DNA of 64,000 nt. Origin: FEN-1139 sp964396375. GTDB lineage: Bacteria > Myxococcota_A > Polyangia > Polyangiales > Polyangiaceae. The translations under genes and the position numbers were made by a program. Location: contig CAYNEY010000028.1 in the NCBI GenBank assembly GCA_964396375.1, positions 1 to 64,000 on the forward strand, in the 5' to 3' direction. Numbering within the stretch: position 1 is the stretch's first letter; every line of letters starts with the position of its first letter. Below the pieces are notes generated by a model that searched no databases, was not told where the DNA came from, and saw nothing but the letters and a program-made list of their open reading frames with translations. Below, piece after piece: positions 53,878-61,365 of the stretch.

Positions 53878-54915
53878 TCACGACCGCGAGAGCTCGAGGG
53901 CCATCTCCACCCAGAAGGCACCTGCCTTGGGACCGCCGTTGCACTCGCCGTCGGACTCCCCCGGCGGCTTGGTCCAGAACCAGGCATCGACCAGGGGATG
54001 ACCTGGCGCCACGCGCGGCGCGGCACCGAGCCGCCGCCCGTGAGGATTGCACCACTCATCGCCGGGAGCCGAGCCATTGCCGTTGCGGCTGGTATCGATG
54101 ACGAAGTGCGCCCCTCCCGCGAGCTCGGAGAGCTTCTCACCGTACGCGGTGTTCTCTTCGGTGGTGACGTAGTTCGAGGTGTTGAGAGCGAAGCCATGCG
54201 CGTGCTCGAGCCCCGCTTCCAGCAGTCTCTCGGCCATGACGGGGGCTGGGACCCAACGGGCATGTCCCGCGTCCAGGTACACTGCCGCGTTCGGGTTCTG
54301 CCGCAGGACCAACACGGCCTCGCGCATGAGCTCCAGTCGCTCCGCCTGTTGCGCCGCCGTCAGGCACTTGTCGAGGAGCCCGAGGGCGTCTGGCTCGAGA
54401 ACGAGGGCCGCCCGACCCGTTCCGAGACCCCGAGCGACCTCGCGGATCCACTGCTTATAGCTGGCAGGATCGTTGTGTCCACCCTTCGAGTAGCCGCCAC
54501 AGTCCCGGTAGGGAAGGTCGTAGATGACGAAGAGCGGCACCTGGTCATGGGCTTCACCCATGATGCCCGCCACCGCCGCGCGCACGTTGCCGCTCCACTC
54601 CCCGAGCCACTGCCCCTGAGGTTTCGCAGCCAACGCTCGGATCAGCTCGGCGTCGCCCGGCGCAGTCGTGGCCAGTCGCTCTGCTGCCGCCGCGGCCTGA
54701 GATCTCGGATTGGTCCAGAGCGTGGCGCCGAGCAGGGGGTTTCCTGTGGCTCGAGGGGGCAGCGGTAGGACGCCGGCGGCCTCTTCCTTCGGCGCGCTCT
54801 CCAGGCGTGGAGGAGCGGCACTCGAGCCGGTGGCAGTCCCGCAACCAAGGATCAGGATGGCGGTGGCCAGGGTCGAAGCTGAGACACTGAGTGGTGAAAT
54901 GGGCTTGTGTGACAT
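53878..54915 (-). CDS. GH6 cellulase/cellobiohydrolase lipoprotein
   Basis: This 345-aa lipoprotein has lipobox AILILGC (Cys25), a short linker and a complete GH6 domain (about 50-345). Family motifs are VIYDLPYRDCGGYSKGG, ALVLEPDALG, YLDAGHARWVP, GFALNTSNY, IDTSRNGNG, WCNPHGRRLG and DAWFWTKPPGESDG. GH6 enzymes act from the non-reducing end or internally on cellulose with inversion; exo or endo mode cannot be read from sequence alone. RBS GAGGAGA lies seven bases before ATG 54915; the open frame continues upstream to 55479 but that part is the shadow of the sigma-factor gene. It is divergent from that ECF gene. Confidence 0.94.
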   Translation of the reverse strand: MSHKPISPLSVSASTLATAILILGCGTATGSSAAPPRLESAPKEEAAGVLPLPPRATGNPLLGATLWTNPRSQAAAAAERLATTAPGDAELIRALAAKPQGQWLGEWSGNVRAAVAGIMGEAHDQVPLFVIYDLPYRDCGGYSKGGHNDPASYKQWIREVARGLGTGRAALVLEPDALGLLDKCLTAAQQAERLELMREAVLVLRQNPNAAVYLDAGHARWVPAPVMAERLLEAGLEHAHGFALNTSNYVTTEENTAYGEKLSELAGGAHFVIDTSRNGNGSAPGDEWCNPHGRRLGAAPRVAPGHPLVDAWFWTKPPGESDGECNGGPKAGAFWVEMALELSRS

Positions 54916-54957
54916 GGTGGGTCTCCTCGGCGTCGCGTCCTGCGCGCCTTTCCGGAG

Positions 54958-55695
54958 ATGGGCGAGGAGGGCGAGTTTGATCGAAATAATCTCTCGGGAA
55001 TTTCGGCCGATCAGTCCACGGCGCTCTCTCCATTCTCGAGGGAAGTGTCCCTGGTCATCCCACTCTCTCGACAGTCGACCGCTGCCCGTGGTTGCGACCA
55101 GAACCCGGCCGACGATAGAGTAACGCCGAAAGGCCTGGCCGCGCTGACCGACCCAACCCCGCACCCGCACCCGCGTGACCCCGTCGAGCCACGGATCTCG
55201 GCGGCTGTGGCGCAGCATCTCGACCGGGTGTGGCGGGTGCTCCGACGTTCGGGGCTCTCCGAAGCCGATGCCGACGATGGAGCGCAGGACGTGTTCTTCA
55301 TCCTCACCCAACGTCTCCCCGACGTGCCCCCGCGTGCCGAGCGGGCCTTTCTCCTCGCCACCGCGCTCCATGTCGCTGCCGATCGTCGGCGGTCGGCTTG
55401 GCGCCGGCGCGTTACCGAGCCGCTCGACCCGATGCTGGCGGATGCTACGCAGGTTTGGCCCGACGAGGCCGTGGAGCAACTGCAGCGACGAGCCCTGCTC
55501 GATCGAGCGCTCGGGACACTCCCCAGCGAAGAGCGGGAGGTTTTCGTGCTGCTCGAACTCGAGCAGGTGACGCGGGAGGAGGCCGCCGAGATCCTTCAGA
55601 TCCCGGCTGGCACCGTGGCATCTCGCCAGCGGCGGGCGCGTCTCTCTTTCAATCAGGCGGTGCGGCGCGCAAGCCAGTCAAGGAGTCACCCGTGA
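54958..55695 (+). CDS. ECF sigma factor
   Basis: This is an ECF sigma factor of up to 245 aa. Region 2 is visible in VWRVLRRSGLSEADADDGAQ and DVFFILTQRLPDVPPRAERA. Region 4 is LPSEEREVFVLLELEQVTRE, then AAEILQIPAGTVASRQRRAR. The N-terminal 60-70 residues before region 2 look atypical, so translation may start later, for example at GTG 55045; that would also widen the short interval to the divergent GH6 gene. It overlaps the next gene by 4 nt (GTGA), the usual sign of a sigma/anti-sigma pair. Confidence 0.9.
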   Translation: MGEEGEFDRNNLSGISADQSTALSPFSREVSLVIPLSRQSTAARGCDQNPADDRVTPKGLAALTDPTPHPHPRDPVEPRISAAVAQHLDRVWRVLRRSGLSEADADDGAQDVFFILTQRLPDVPPRAERAFLLATALHVAADRRRSAWRRRVTEPLDPMLADATQVWPDEAVEQLQRRALLDRALGTLPSEEREVFVLLELEQVTREEAAEILQIPAGTVASRQRRARLSFNQAVRRASQSRSHP

Positions 55696-56609
55696 CCAAC
55701 GAGTCCTCTTCGCTCCCCGAACTAGATCCGGAGCTCCTCGCGTCTGCGGCGACCGAGCGCCCTTCGGTTGGGCTAAAGGAGCGTGTCTTGTCGGGGCTTG
55801 CCGAGCGACGGCGGGATCAGGCCTCCCCGCAACACACCGGCAGGTCGCGGCCATCGTATGGGGTGTTCGGTCTCGGGATGCTGCTCGGCGCAGCGGCGGC
55901 GGCGGCCGTGGCGATCGGTTGGCCATCACAGAAGGTTCGGGTAGCCCCCGAGCCTTTGGCGGCGGTCACCCCGAGCGCCGCCGCAAGCTCGGTCGCGGCT
56001 CGGCCAAAGCCCGTCGATCCCTGTCGGCTTGCGCCGCGCGCGTCCGGGAACCTGCCGTTGATCGACGACTTCGAAGACGGCGATGATGCGATACCGGCGC
56101 GAGATGGCCGAGGTGGTCTCTGGCGCTGGAACCGCGACACCGACAAGCCGGGAACCGCGCCCGCTCTCCTCCCCGTACCGAGACCACTTGCCTCCCCCAA
56201 GAACCGCTTGGCGTTGCACGTGAAGGGTGGAGCACTGAGGGATTGGGGGGCCTCCATCGAGCTCACCTTCGAGTCAGGGTGCTACGATGCCTCGCGGTAT
56301 GCAGGGATCGAATTCTCTGCCCGGGGTCCCGGGCGGATCTACGTGGCGCCGCGTGAGGTGGACGTGATCGAGCTGGCCTTCGGAGGAACCTGCGAGAAGG
56401 ATTGCTACGACGCCCACACCAAGAAGCTCGATCTCGTGCCGGGTTTTCGCACCTACGCCGTCACCTGGGGTGAGTTCTCGCAGCGTGGCTACGATCGTCC
56501 CGCCCTGGATCCGGCGCGCCTACACGACCTCGCCTTTTTGGTCCATCCCGAGGATACCCCGTACGACATCTACATCGACGACGTGAGATTCCTCACGCGG
56601 GGGCGTTGA
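55692..56609 (+). CDS. Putative anti-sigma factor with extracytoplasmic CBM-like domain
   Basis: The 305-aa product starts at GTG 55692 behind AAGGAG. A cytoplasmic segment of about 55 aa (PELDPELLASAATERPSVGL and KERVLSGLAERRRD) is followed by one membrane helix (about 58-77) and an Ala/Pro stalk. The extracytoplasmic domain (about 120-303) has LPLIDDFEDGDDA, GGLWRWN, WGASIELTF, DASRYAGIEFSARG, CYDAHTKKL and YDIYIDDVRF. This resembles CBM11-like/galactose-binding domains common in myxobacterial carbohydrate-active proteins. No zinc-finger anti-sigma motif is present. Coupling to the ECF gene implies it holds the sigma factor and releases it on ligand binding or proteolysis; this is inference. 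Confidence 0.72.
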   Translation: MTNESSSLPELDPELLASAATERPSVGLKERVLSGLAERRRDQASPQHTGRSRPSYGVFGLGMLLGAAAAAAVAIGWPSQKVRVAPEPLAAVTPSAAASSVAARPKPVDPCRLAPRASGNLPLIDDFEDGDDAIPARDGRGGLWRWNRDTDKPGTAPALLPVPRPLASPKNRLALHVKGGALRDWGASIELTFESGCYDASRYAGIEFSARGPGRIYVAPREVDVIELAFGGTCEKDCYDAHTKKLDLVPGFRTYAVTWGEFSQRGYDRPALDPARLHDLAFLVHPEDTPYDIYIDDVRFLTRGR

Positions 56610-56681
56610 CCCACCTGGGGCATGCGCTGGCGCACCTCGAGTGCGTCTACCAGGCGCCCGTCGGTGAGGAATCTTGAGGTG

Positions 56682-57143
56682 CTAGAGTGCTGACCGGCGG
56701 AAGGCCCCTGGGCTCATGCCGTAGAAGCGGCGGAAGACTTTGTCGAAGTGGGCGATGCTGGAGAAACCTACTTTGCGCGCCACCTCGGTCAGGGGGAGCC
56801 GTGTCTCGAGGATGTGGCGGGTGGCTTCACGGAGCCGCACCTCGAGCACGAAGCGCGCCGGTGTCACGCCCGTGCGTGCGTGAAAGACGCGGGTGAAGTG
56901 GCTACGACTCATGCCATGCTCGCGGGCGAGAAGACTCACCCGGAAGGGTTCGGTCGGCCGGGCCAGCACCGCTGCACGGACCGCCTCCAGCCAGCGCTGG
57001 TGAACCTCGAGCCTGGTGACCCCAGGCTCGGACAAACGAACCGGGTGTTGCAGAGGGGGCGGCTGGTGGTGCAGCAGTCCGCCGTCGACGCGGGACTCAG
57101 GCCAGGCCCGGTCCATGCTGGTGTCCAGGGTTTCTAGGTCCAA
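56682..57143 (-). CDS. AraC-family transcriptional regulator (short form)
   Basis: This 153-aa protein is mostly the double-HTH AraC DNA-binding domain. The first helix-turn-helix is VSLLAREHGMSRSHFTRVFH, followed by RTGVTPARFVLEVRLREA. The second is LTEVARKVGFSSIAHFDKVF with the conserved RRFYGMSPGAFRR ending. The N-terminal sensor domain is reduced to about 45 residues without recognisable fold, so any signal input is unclear. It lies between the two sigma modules and convergent with the CBM anti-sigma gene. Confidence 0.85.
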   Translation of the reverse strand: MDLETLDTSMDRAWPESRVDGGLLHHQPPPLQHPVRLSEPGVTRLEVHQRWLEAVRAAVLARPTEPFRVSLLAREHGMSRSHFTRVFHARTGVTPARFVLEVRLREATRHILETRLPLTEVARKVGFSSIAHFDKVFRRFYGMSPGAFRRSAL

Positions 57144-57267
57144 GGGGATGAACTCCGAGGGCTAGGGGCTACGGTGTGATGTGAGGTCGGGAGGACGGCG
57201 CACCAAAGCCAGAGCGGCTCTCGATGAAACGTCACTTCTCGTGAGCAGTGGTTCGACGCCTGGAGAT

Positions 57268-57289
57268 CCGTCGGGAAAAGAACCGACGG
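57268..57289 (-). terminator. Terminator hairpin after the second sigma/anti-sigma pair
   Basis: CCGTCGG (57268-57274) and CCGACGG (57283-57289) are perfect 7-bp inverted repeats with an 8-nt A-rich loop, directly beyond the anti-sigma stop at 57296 on the minus strand. No T-tract follows. Confidence 0.55.
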
Positions 57290-57295
57290 TTGTGA

Positions 57296-57994
57296 CTACC
57301 TCACGCGTGGCTGTCGACAGGTGGCCCGGGCTCGCTCGGTGTGGGGAGATTTGGGCGCGAGACGGGCCAGCTTGGCGAGCTCGAGCTCGGCTTCCCCATG
57401 CCGGCCAAGTCGACACAAGACCTGGGCCCGGGTGGCTAAGCGCTCCTCCGAGAGAAGTCCCTGTCCGAATTTTCGGTCGTGCTCGTCGAGGGCGCGGAGG
57501 GCGTCCGCGGGGCGACCGCCGTGCAACTCTTTCTCGGCTCGGGCGAGGATCGCCACTTCTTCGGCGAGAGAGTCTCGGCTTCGCCGCGTCCGCGAGGGGA
57601 GGGCTGAGGAGCCAGTCGGTGGAGTCAGGGTGGGCTCGGTTGCGCTCGCCTCCGGGGCCGCGGGGACTGCTTCCTCCTCGAGAGGCGGAGCTTCAGCGGG
57701 AACCATTGCCAGCGGGGCGGCGCTTGCCGCCGGTGCGGTTTCCGTCGTGTCCGAAGAGTTGGTCCACCACAGCAAGCCGCCGGCCACGACGGCCAGACCC
57801 ACGACGTAGGGCGCGACGGCGCTATAGAGGCCTCGTGGGACGGGGGCGATGGGAGCATGAGGGGCAGGCGCGGCGGCTCCTCCGAATCGTGCCTCGAGTT
57901 TGGCAAGGAGCTGGGCTCGCTCGACCTCGCTGGGGCGAAAGGCGCTCTTGGCGGAGCCGAGTAGTCTCTGGGCCTCGGGGTTCAGCTCGGACAT
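57296..57994 (-). CDS. Putative anti-sigma factor with TPR-like tail
   Basis: This 232-aa bitopic protein has a cytoplasmic N-terminus of about 55 aa (MSELNPEAQRLLGSAKSAF) and one membrane helix (VAPYVVGLAVVAGGLLWW, about 60-77). A long Ala/Pro/Glu stalk leads to a helical extracytoplasmic end (ARAEKELHGGRPADALRALD) that looks like one or two TPRs. The start lies 13 nt inside the ECF gene, so they are translated together. This layout is common for membrane partners of myxobacterial ECF sigma factors; no zinc-finger motif is seen. Confidence 0.72.
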   Translation of the reverse strand: MSELNPEAQRLLGSAKSAFRPSEVERAQLLAKLEARFGGAAAPAPHAPIAPVPRGLYSAVAPYVVGLAVVAGGLLWWTNSSDTTETAPAASAAPLAMVPAEAPPLEEEAVPAAPEASATEPTLTPPTGSSALPSRTRRSRDSLAEEVAILARAEKELHGGRPADALRALDEHDRKFGQGLLSEERLATRAQVLCRLGRHGEAELELAKLARLAPKSPHTERARATCRQPRVR

Positions 57995-58587
57995 GCGCGA
58001 CCTCCACGCCGGGCATTGTGGCGGACAAGGGCCTGCTCGAAGTCCTGTCGAGCTGCTCGAAGTCTCGAATAGGCCGTATTGACTGGGATCTCGAGGACGG
58101 TAGCGATCTCCGGCGCGGTCAGCTCCTCGAGCTCCGAGAGCACGAAGACCTCGCGCTTCGGCGGATCGAGCGAGGTGAGGAGAAGTGAGAGGAGCCTCAC
58201 ATCCTCTTGATGCTCCACGAGATCGAGGGGTGTCGGAACTCGGATCTCGTGGTCTTCGGCCAGCTCTACATCAGCGTGACCTTCGCGGACACGGCGGGCC
58301 CGGCGGTAGGTGCTGACGGTGCGCCGGACAATCCCGTAGATCCAACTCCGTAGTGATTCTGGCTGCTCGAGAGTGGGGAGGCGGGAGTGGATCACGACGA
58401 AGACCTCTTGGACCAAGTCATCGATGGCGTCACGACCAACGCCTTGTCGGCGAGCCGCCGACCAGACGAAGTCGAGGTACTGCCGGTAGAGCTCGGAGAA
58501 CTCCGGCACAGACTGCTCGGACCGAGCGCTCCCCGTGGATGCAAGTGGCGTCCGCTCCGAAGCTGTGGAAGGCGCTACCGCCATCAA
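57982..58587 (-). CDS. ECF sigma factor (second module)
   Basis: The 201-aa sigma factor has region 2 (FSELYRQYLDFVWSAARRQG, then DAIDDLVQEVFVVIHSRLP, SLRSWIYGIVRRTVSTYRRA) and region 4 (LDPPKREVFVLSELEELTAP, EIATVLEIPVNTAYSRLRAA). An N-terminal Ser/Thr-rich stretch of about 25 residues precedes region 2. It belongs to a minus-strand set: lectin-fold lipoprotein, beta-rich envelope protein, this sigma factor, then the anti-sigma. The sigma ATG lies 40 bp past the stop of the preceding gene, so one transcript is likely. Confidence 0.93.
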   Translation of the reverse strand: MMAVAPSTASERTPLASTGSARSEQSVPEFSELYRQYLDFVWSAARRQGVGRDAIDDLVQEVFVVIHSRLPTLEQPESLRSWIYGIVRRTVSTYRRARRVREGHADVELAEDHEIRVPTPLDLVEHQEDVRLLSLLLTSLDPPKREVFVLSELEELTAPEIATVLEIPVNTAYSRLRAARQDFEQALVRHNARRGGRACPS

Positions 58588-58627
58588 TAGGATTCTTCGA
58601 TGCAGTGGCGCGAGCGCAAGAGAACCG

Positions 58628-59599
58628 TCACAGGAACCACTCGACCGACACGGAGGCTGAGCCGGTCAAAAGGCCGACCCGGCCCAATTCTCCTAGTTCC
58701 TCCACCAAGAACCGTGGTCGGGTGAGGGCGCACCGGAGCCCAGTGTCGAGAGAGAGCCCAACCTTGGGCGACCAGAGCCACCCCATGCGCAGGCTCAATC
58801 CCGGCGCGAGCCAGGAGATGTGTGGCGAACGAGAGTCGAGGCCAGGTCCTCGGCCTTCGGCCCAGACATGCTCCAAGGTGAGGTTGAGGCAGGGTGCGAG
58901 CTGAACGCTGCCACCTGTGACGGAGCGACAGGCCGCCGCTCGGAGACTTGCCCTGGTGATCCTGGCGGAAAATCCCGGAAAATCTGGGTTGGAGACGGTG
59001 GTCGGCAGAAAGAGCAGTCCGGTGGCCCCGCCGCTCCACCCGCGATGAGCGACCCCAAGCCCAAGGCTGGTTCCGAGCGATCCCGCCGGAAGCGCGCCCA
59101 GCTCCCCGGTGAGACTGGGCGCGGTAACTACGAGGAACGTCTCGCGCTCGCTCTCGGGGGGGGAGCTGGTGGAGGGAGGGGAGGGGAGCTCTGCACGCCT
59201 GGGTTGGTCAGGCTGGGCCAAGTTGTCCGCCGCGGTCGGTGCAGACGAATCGTGCCGCGCGGAGACGAGCAGCCCGAGGGCCACTGCTGCTGCGTCGGCG
59301 AGATCGGCGCAGGACTGCGATGCGATGATCCGCGTGCCGAGGGCATTGCCGTCACGCACCAGCAAGGTTAGGCGATAGGACTCCCCGACCTGGTCGATCC
59401 GACCATCGACCACCAGGGCGCTCGGATCCAGACGGTTCGCGAGGGCTGAGGTGAGTTCGCGGAGTCGTGTCTCGACGGCCTCGAGCTGCGGACAGCCGGA
59501 GGGGGCCTCCCAGGACAAGCGGAGCGCGCTCTCGAGCTCGGCTCGAGCGAGCGCTGGCGCGAGACCGAGCAAGCAGGCAAGGAGTACCCCGTGCTTCAT
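58628..59599 (-). CDS. Envelope protein of unknown family, upstream of an ECF gene
   Basis: This 323-aa protein has a signal peptide (LLACLLGLAPALARA, cleavage near residue 20). Its first domain contains SWEAPSGCPQLEAVETRLRE and SQSCADLADAAAVALGLLVS, with two Cys. A Pro/Ser linker follows. The C-terminal half has alternating beta-strand patterns (GSLGTSLGLGVAHRGWSGGA, SLRMGWLWSPKVGLSLDTGL) ending in aromatic VEWFL, as in an outer-membrane barrel. It overlaps the preceding gene by 4 nt (ATGA). Function unknown. Confidence 0.75.
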   Translation of the reverse strand: MKHGVLLACLLGLAPALARAELESALRLSWEAPSGCPQLEAVETRLRELTSALANRLDPSALVVDGRIDQVGESYRLTLLVRDGNALGTRIIASQSCADLADAAAVALGLLVSARHDSSAPTAADNLAQPDQPRRAELPSPPSTSSPPESERETFLVVTAPSLTGELGALPAGSLGTSLGLGVAHRGWSGGATGLLFLPTTVSNPDFPGFSARITRASLRAAACRSVTGGSVQLAPCLNLTLEHVWAEGRGPGLDSRSPHISWLAPGLSLRMGWLWSPKVGLSLDTGLRCALTRPRFLVEELGELGRVGLLTGSASVSVEWFL

Positions 59600-60390
59600 G
59601 GCAGACGCTCGAGCGTGACGTCATCCACGTAGACGGTGGAGCTGGTGGGATCGAGCTCGTCCGCGAGGTTTCCCAGGTACCACTGCCCCCACGCCGTGTC
59701 GTCGGTCACGATGTCGGACAGGCGCAGGCCGAGCTCGCCGTCCTGGCGAACCTCGACCATGCCCGTGGGCTCGGCGGCGCGGCGCAGCGAGAACTCGAGA
59801 TGGACCCACCTGTTGACCGGGAGCGGGGGGATCCCCGTGGTTTCGTGATAGGTGCCGCTCACGCCGTCTCGCACGACCAGTCGCATCCCACCGTCGGCAT
59901 CGAGCCCGATCGACAGATCCCAGAGTCCACGTTGTACTTCACTTGGGGTCGCGCTGCCCTGGAAGTGGAACAGATTCCAGTTGGCGGTGCTCGTGTTCAT
60001 CTCAGGAAAGTAGTACCAAGCACCGTAGGTTGCGCTCTCTGGCAGGATGCCCTGGCGTACGCAGCGCGCCTGGGTACCGAGCGCCTCAGGATCGGTGTTG
60101 ACAGTGAACGCCGCCGCGTAGTGTCCGGACCGGACCGGTGCGGTCACAACTTCATAGGATGCAGCGTCTGGTGCGTAACAGAAGCCTTCCTTCGGAGCGT
60201 AGTCGCAGAAGCCCTGCTCGAAGCCGGTCGACCAAGGCACGGGGGTGGGAATCGCTTCTTCCATGGCGACTTCGCCTGGGGGCGACTGGGCGCACTCCCA
60301 CCTGCCCACCACTGCGGTATCATCACACCCAAGCGCCGTCACGAGCGCGAGGTAGCCCCAAGCGGGGGGGAGGTTCTTCAGTGCAGACAC
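59596..60390 (-). CDS. Lipoprotein with lectin/polysaccharide-lyase-like jelly roll
   Basis: This protein of about 264 aa starts at GTG 60390, with lipobox TALGC (Cys22). The domain resembles concanavalin-type jelly rolls found in LamG-like and alginate/heparin-lyase-type proteins: GAWYYFPEMNTSTANWNLFH, LWDLSIGLDADGGMRLVVRD, VNRWVHLEFSLRRAAEPTG and a final STVYVDDVTLERLP. Binding or cleavage of an acidic polysaccharide is possible, but I cannot see catalytic residues with certainty. The open frame extends to 61275; that upstream part is the shadow of the gene on the other strand. It heads the second ECF operon. Confidence 0.7.
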   Translation of the reverse strand: MSALKNLPPAWGYLALVTALGCDDTAVVGRWECAQSPPGEVAMEEAIPTPVPWSTGFEQGFCDYAPKEGFCYAPDAASYEVVTAPVRSGHYAAAFTVNTDPEALGTQARCVRQGILPESATYGAWYYFPEMNTSTANWNLFHFQGSATPSEVQRGLWDLSIGLDADGGMRLVVRDGVSGTYHETTGIPPLPVNRWVHLEFSLRRAAEPTGMVEVRQDGELGLRLSDIVTDDTAWGQWYLGNLADELDPTSSTVYVDDVTLERLP

Positions 60391-60471
60391 GCGCAGTCCA
60401 GTCTGACATGCCAAAGGAAGTAGGCTAGATTGGTGGTCCTGGCCGAATTTACCACCGTGAGCGCGACCCCG

Positions 60472-61260
60472 ATGAAGAACGCCTGGTTCTTCGGGCCCCG
60501 CTGCCGTGCCGGCCTGACATTCGCGGCATTGTGCCTGGGGTGCCAGTTGCGGGCGCCTGTGCCAACCGAGTGCCGTGGTCCCACCTGGGGACCTGACCCA
60601 CAGGCGAGCATCAGCTTCGTGGATGGCGGCGAGGAACTCCTTCAGTGGGACTTCTTGGTACGCGGGCTCCCGGCGGTGGAGTACGGCTCGGGCCTGGTGG
60701 TGGTCGCGGATCGGTCGCGCGGGGAGGCCGCGGCGTCCCTCGGCCTGTCCGTGTTGCGACTCGGCCAAGGCGAGGCTCGACCGCGCAGTGTGCGGGTGGT
60801 CCTCGACGAGGATGTTGCCAGCCGACTCCTGTACGCGGACGAGAGCGCGCGCGTCGAATCGTCTAGCCTGTCCGAGGAGGTGCGTGAGCGAGTCGACCAG
60901 GCCAATCGGTGGCTGGCATCGCTCAGGTTGCGAACGATGCTCCCCTGCGCGGTTCAGCAGATCCGCACCTGGTGCAAACATCCGCAACGGATCGAGTGCC
61001 CGCAGCTCTCGGCCGAGCTCGTCGAGAACACCCTGCGGCCTTTCGGGGACTCCAGCTTCCACGAGGTCGTTCCGGGGTGGGGCATGGCGCCGATGGCTTT
61101 CGACGGACATCCACCCGAGGAGATGGTGCCCTGCGTGGAGGCGGCCTACTGGGATCCTCCCACCCGACAACTGGTCGCGGAGGTGACGGCGTACTGCAGA
61201 AATCCTGGGGGAGACGCCTGCGTGGTGGGGCTCGGTTGGCGGGTGGTCGCACTCCGCTGA
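60472..61260 (+). CDS. Predicted lipoprotein
   Basis: This protein of about 262 aa has a signal peptide ending in LCLGC (Cys24) and a mixed alpha/beta domain with eight Cys. Recognisable pieces include RSVRVVLDEDVASRLLYADE, LRTMLPCAVQQIRTWCKHP and AEVTAYCRNPGGDACVVGLG. The family is not recognised. It is divergent from the lectin-fold lipoprotein with about 80 bp between starts, so the two may share a promoter region. ATG 60430 is an in-frame alternative that would spoil the signal peptide. Confidence 0.65.
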   Translation: MKNAWFFGPRCRAGLTFAALCLGCQLRAPVPTECRGPTWGPDPQASISFVDGGEELLQWDFLVRGLPAVEYGSGLVVVADRSRGEAAASLGLSVLRLGQGEARPRSVRVVLDEDVASRLLYADESARVESSSLSEEVRERVDQANRWLASLRLRTMLPCAVQQIRTWCKHPQRIECPQLSAELVENTLRPFGDSSFHEVVPGWGMAPMAFDGHPPEEMVPCVEAAYWDPPTRQLVAEVTAYCRNPGGDACVVGLGWRVVALR

Positions 61261-61365
61261 GTTCGGTCGGTGCAACCCCGAGCAGCGGGACTTGACGATG
61301 CCGGCGGCCAGCCCAAGGCCGTAGGGGCTCGGCCTCTATGACCGAGCAAAAAAGAGAGATCCCTC

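Noticed and set aside
54916..55479. 188-residue N-terminal extension of the GH6 gene
   Set aside because: It lies antisense to the ECF sigma gene, precedes a perfect lipoprotein signal peptide and lacks any domain.
60391..61275. Long N-terminal extension of the lectin-fold lipoprotein
   Set aside because: It is antisense to the lipoprotein gene at 60472-61260 and would bury the lipobox in the middle of the protein.
61332..61360. GCTCGG/CCGAGC hairpin followed by six A before the ZU5-like lipoprotein
   Set aside because: The homopolymer is A on the + strand after the stem, which is the wrong arrangement for an intrinsic terminator on either strand; probably leader sequence.
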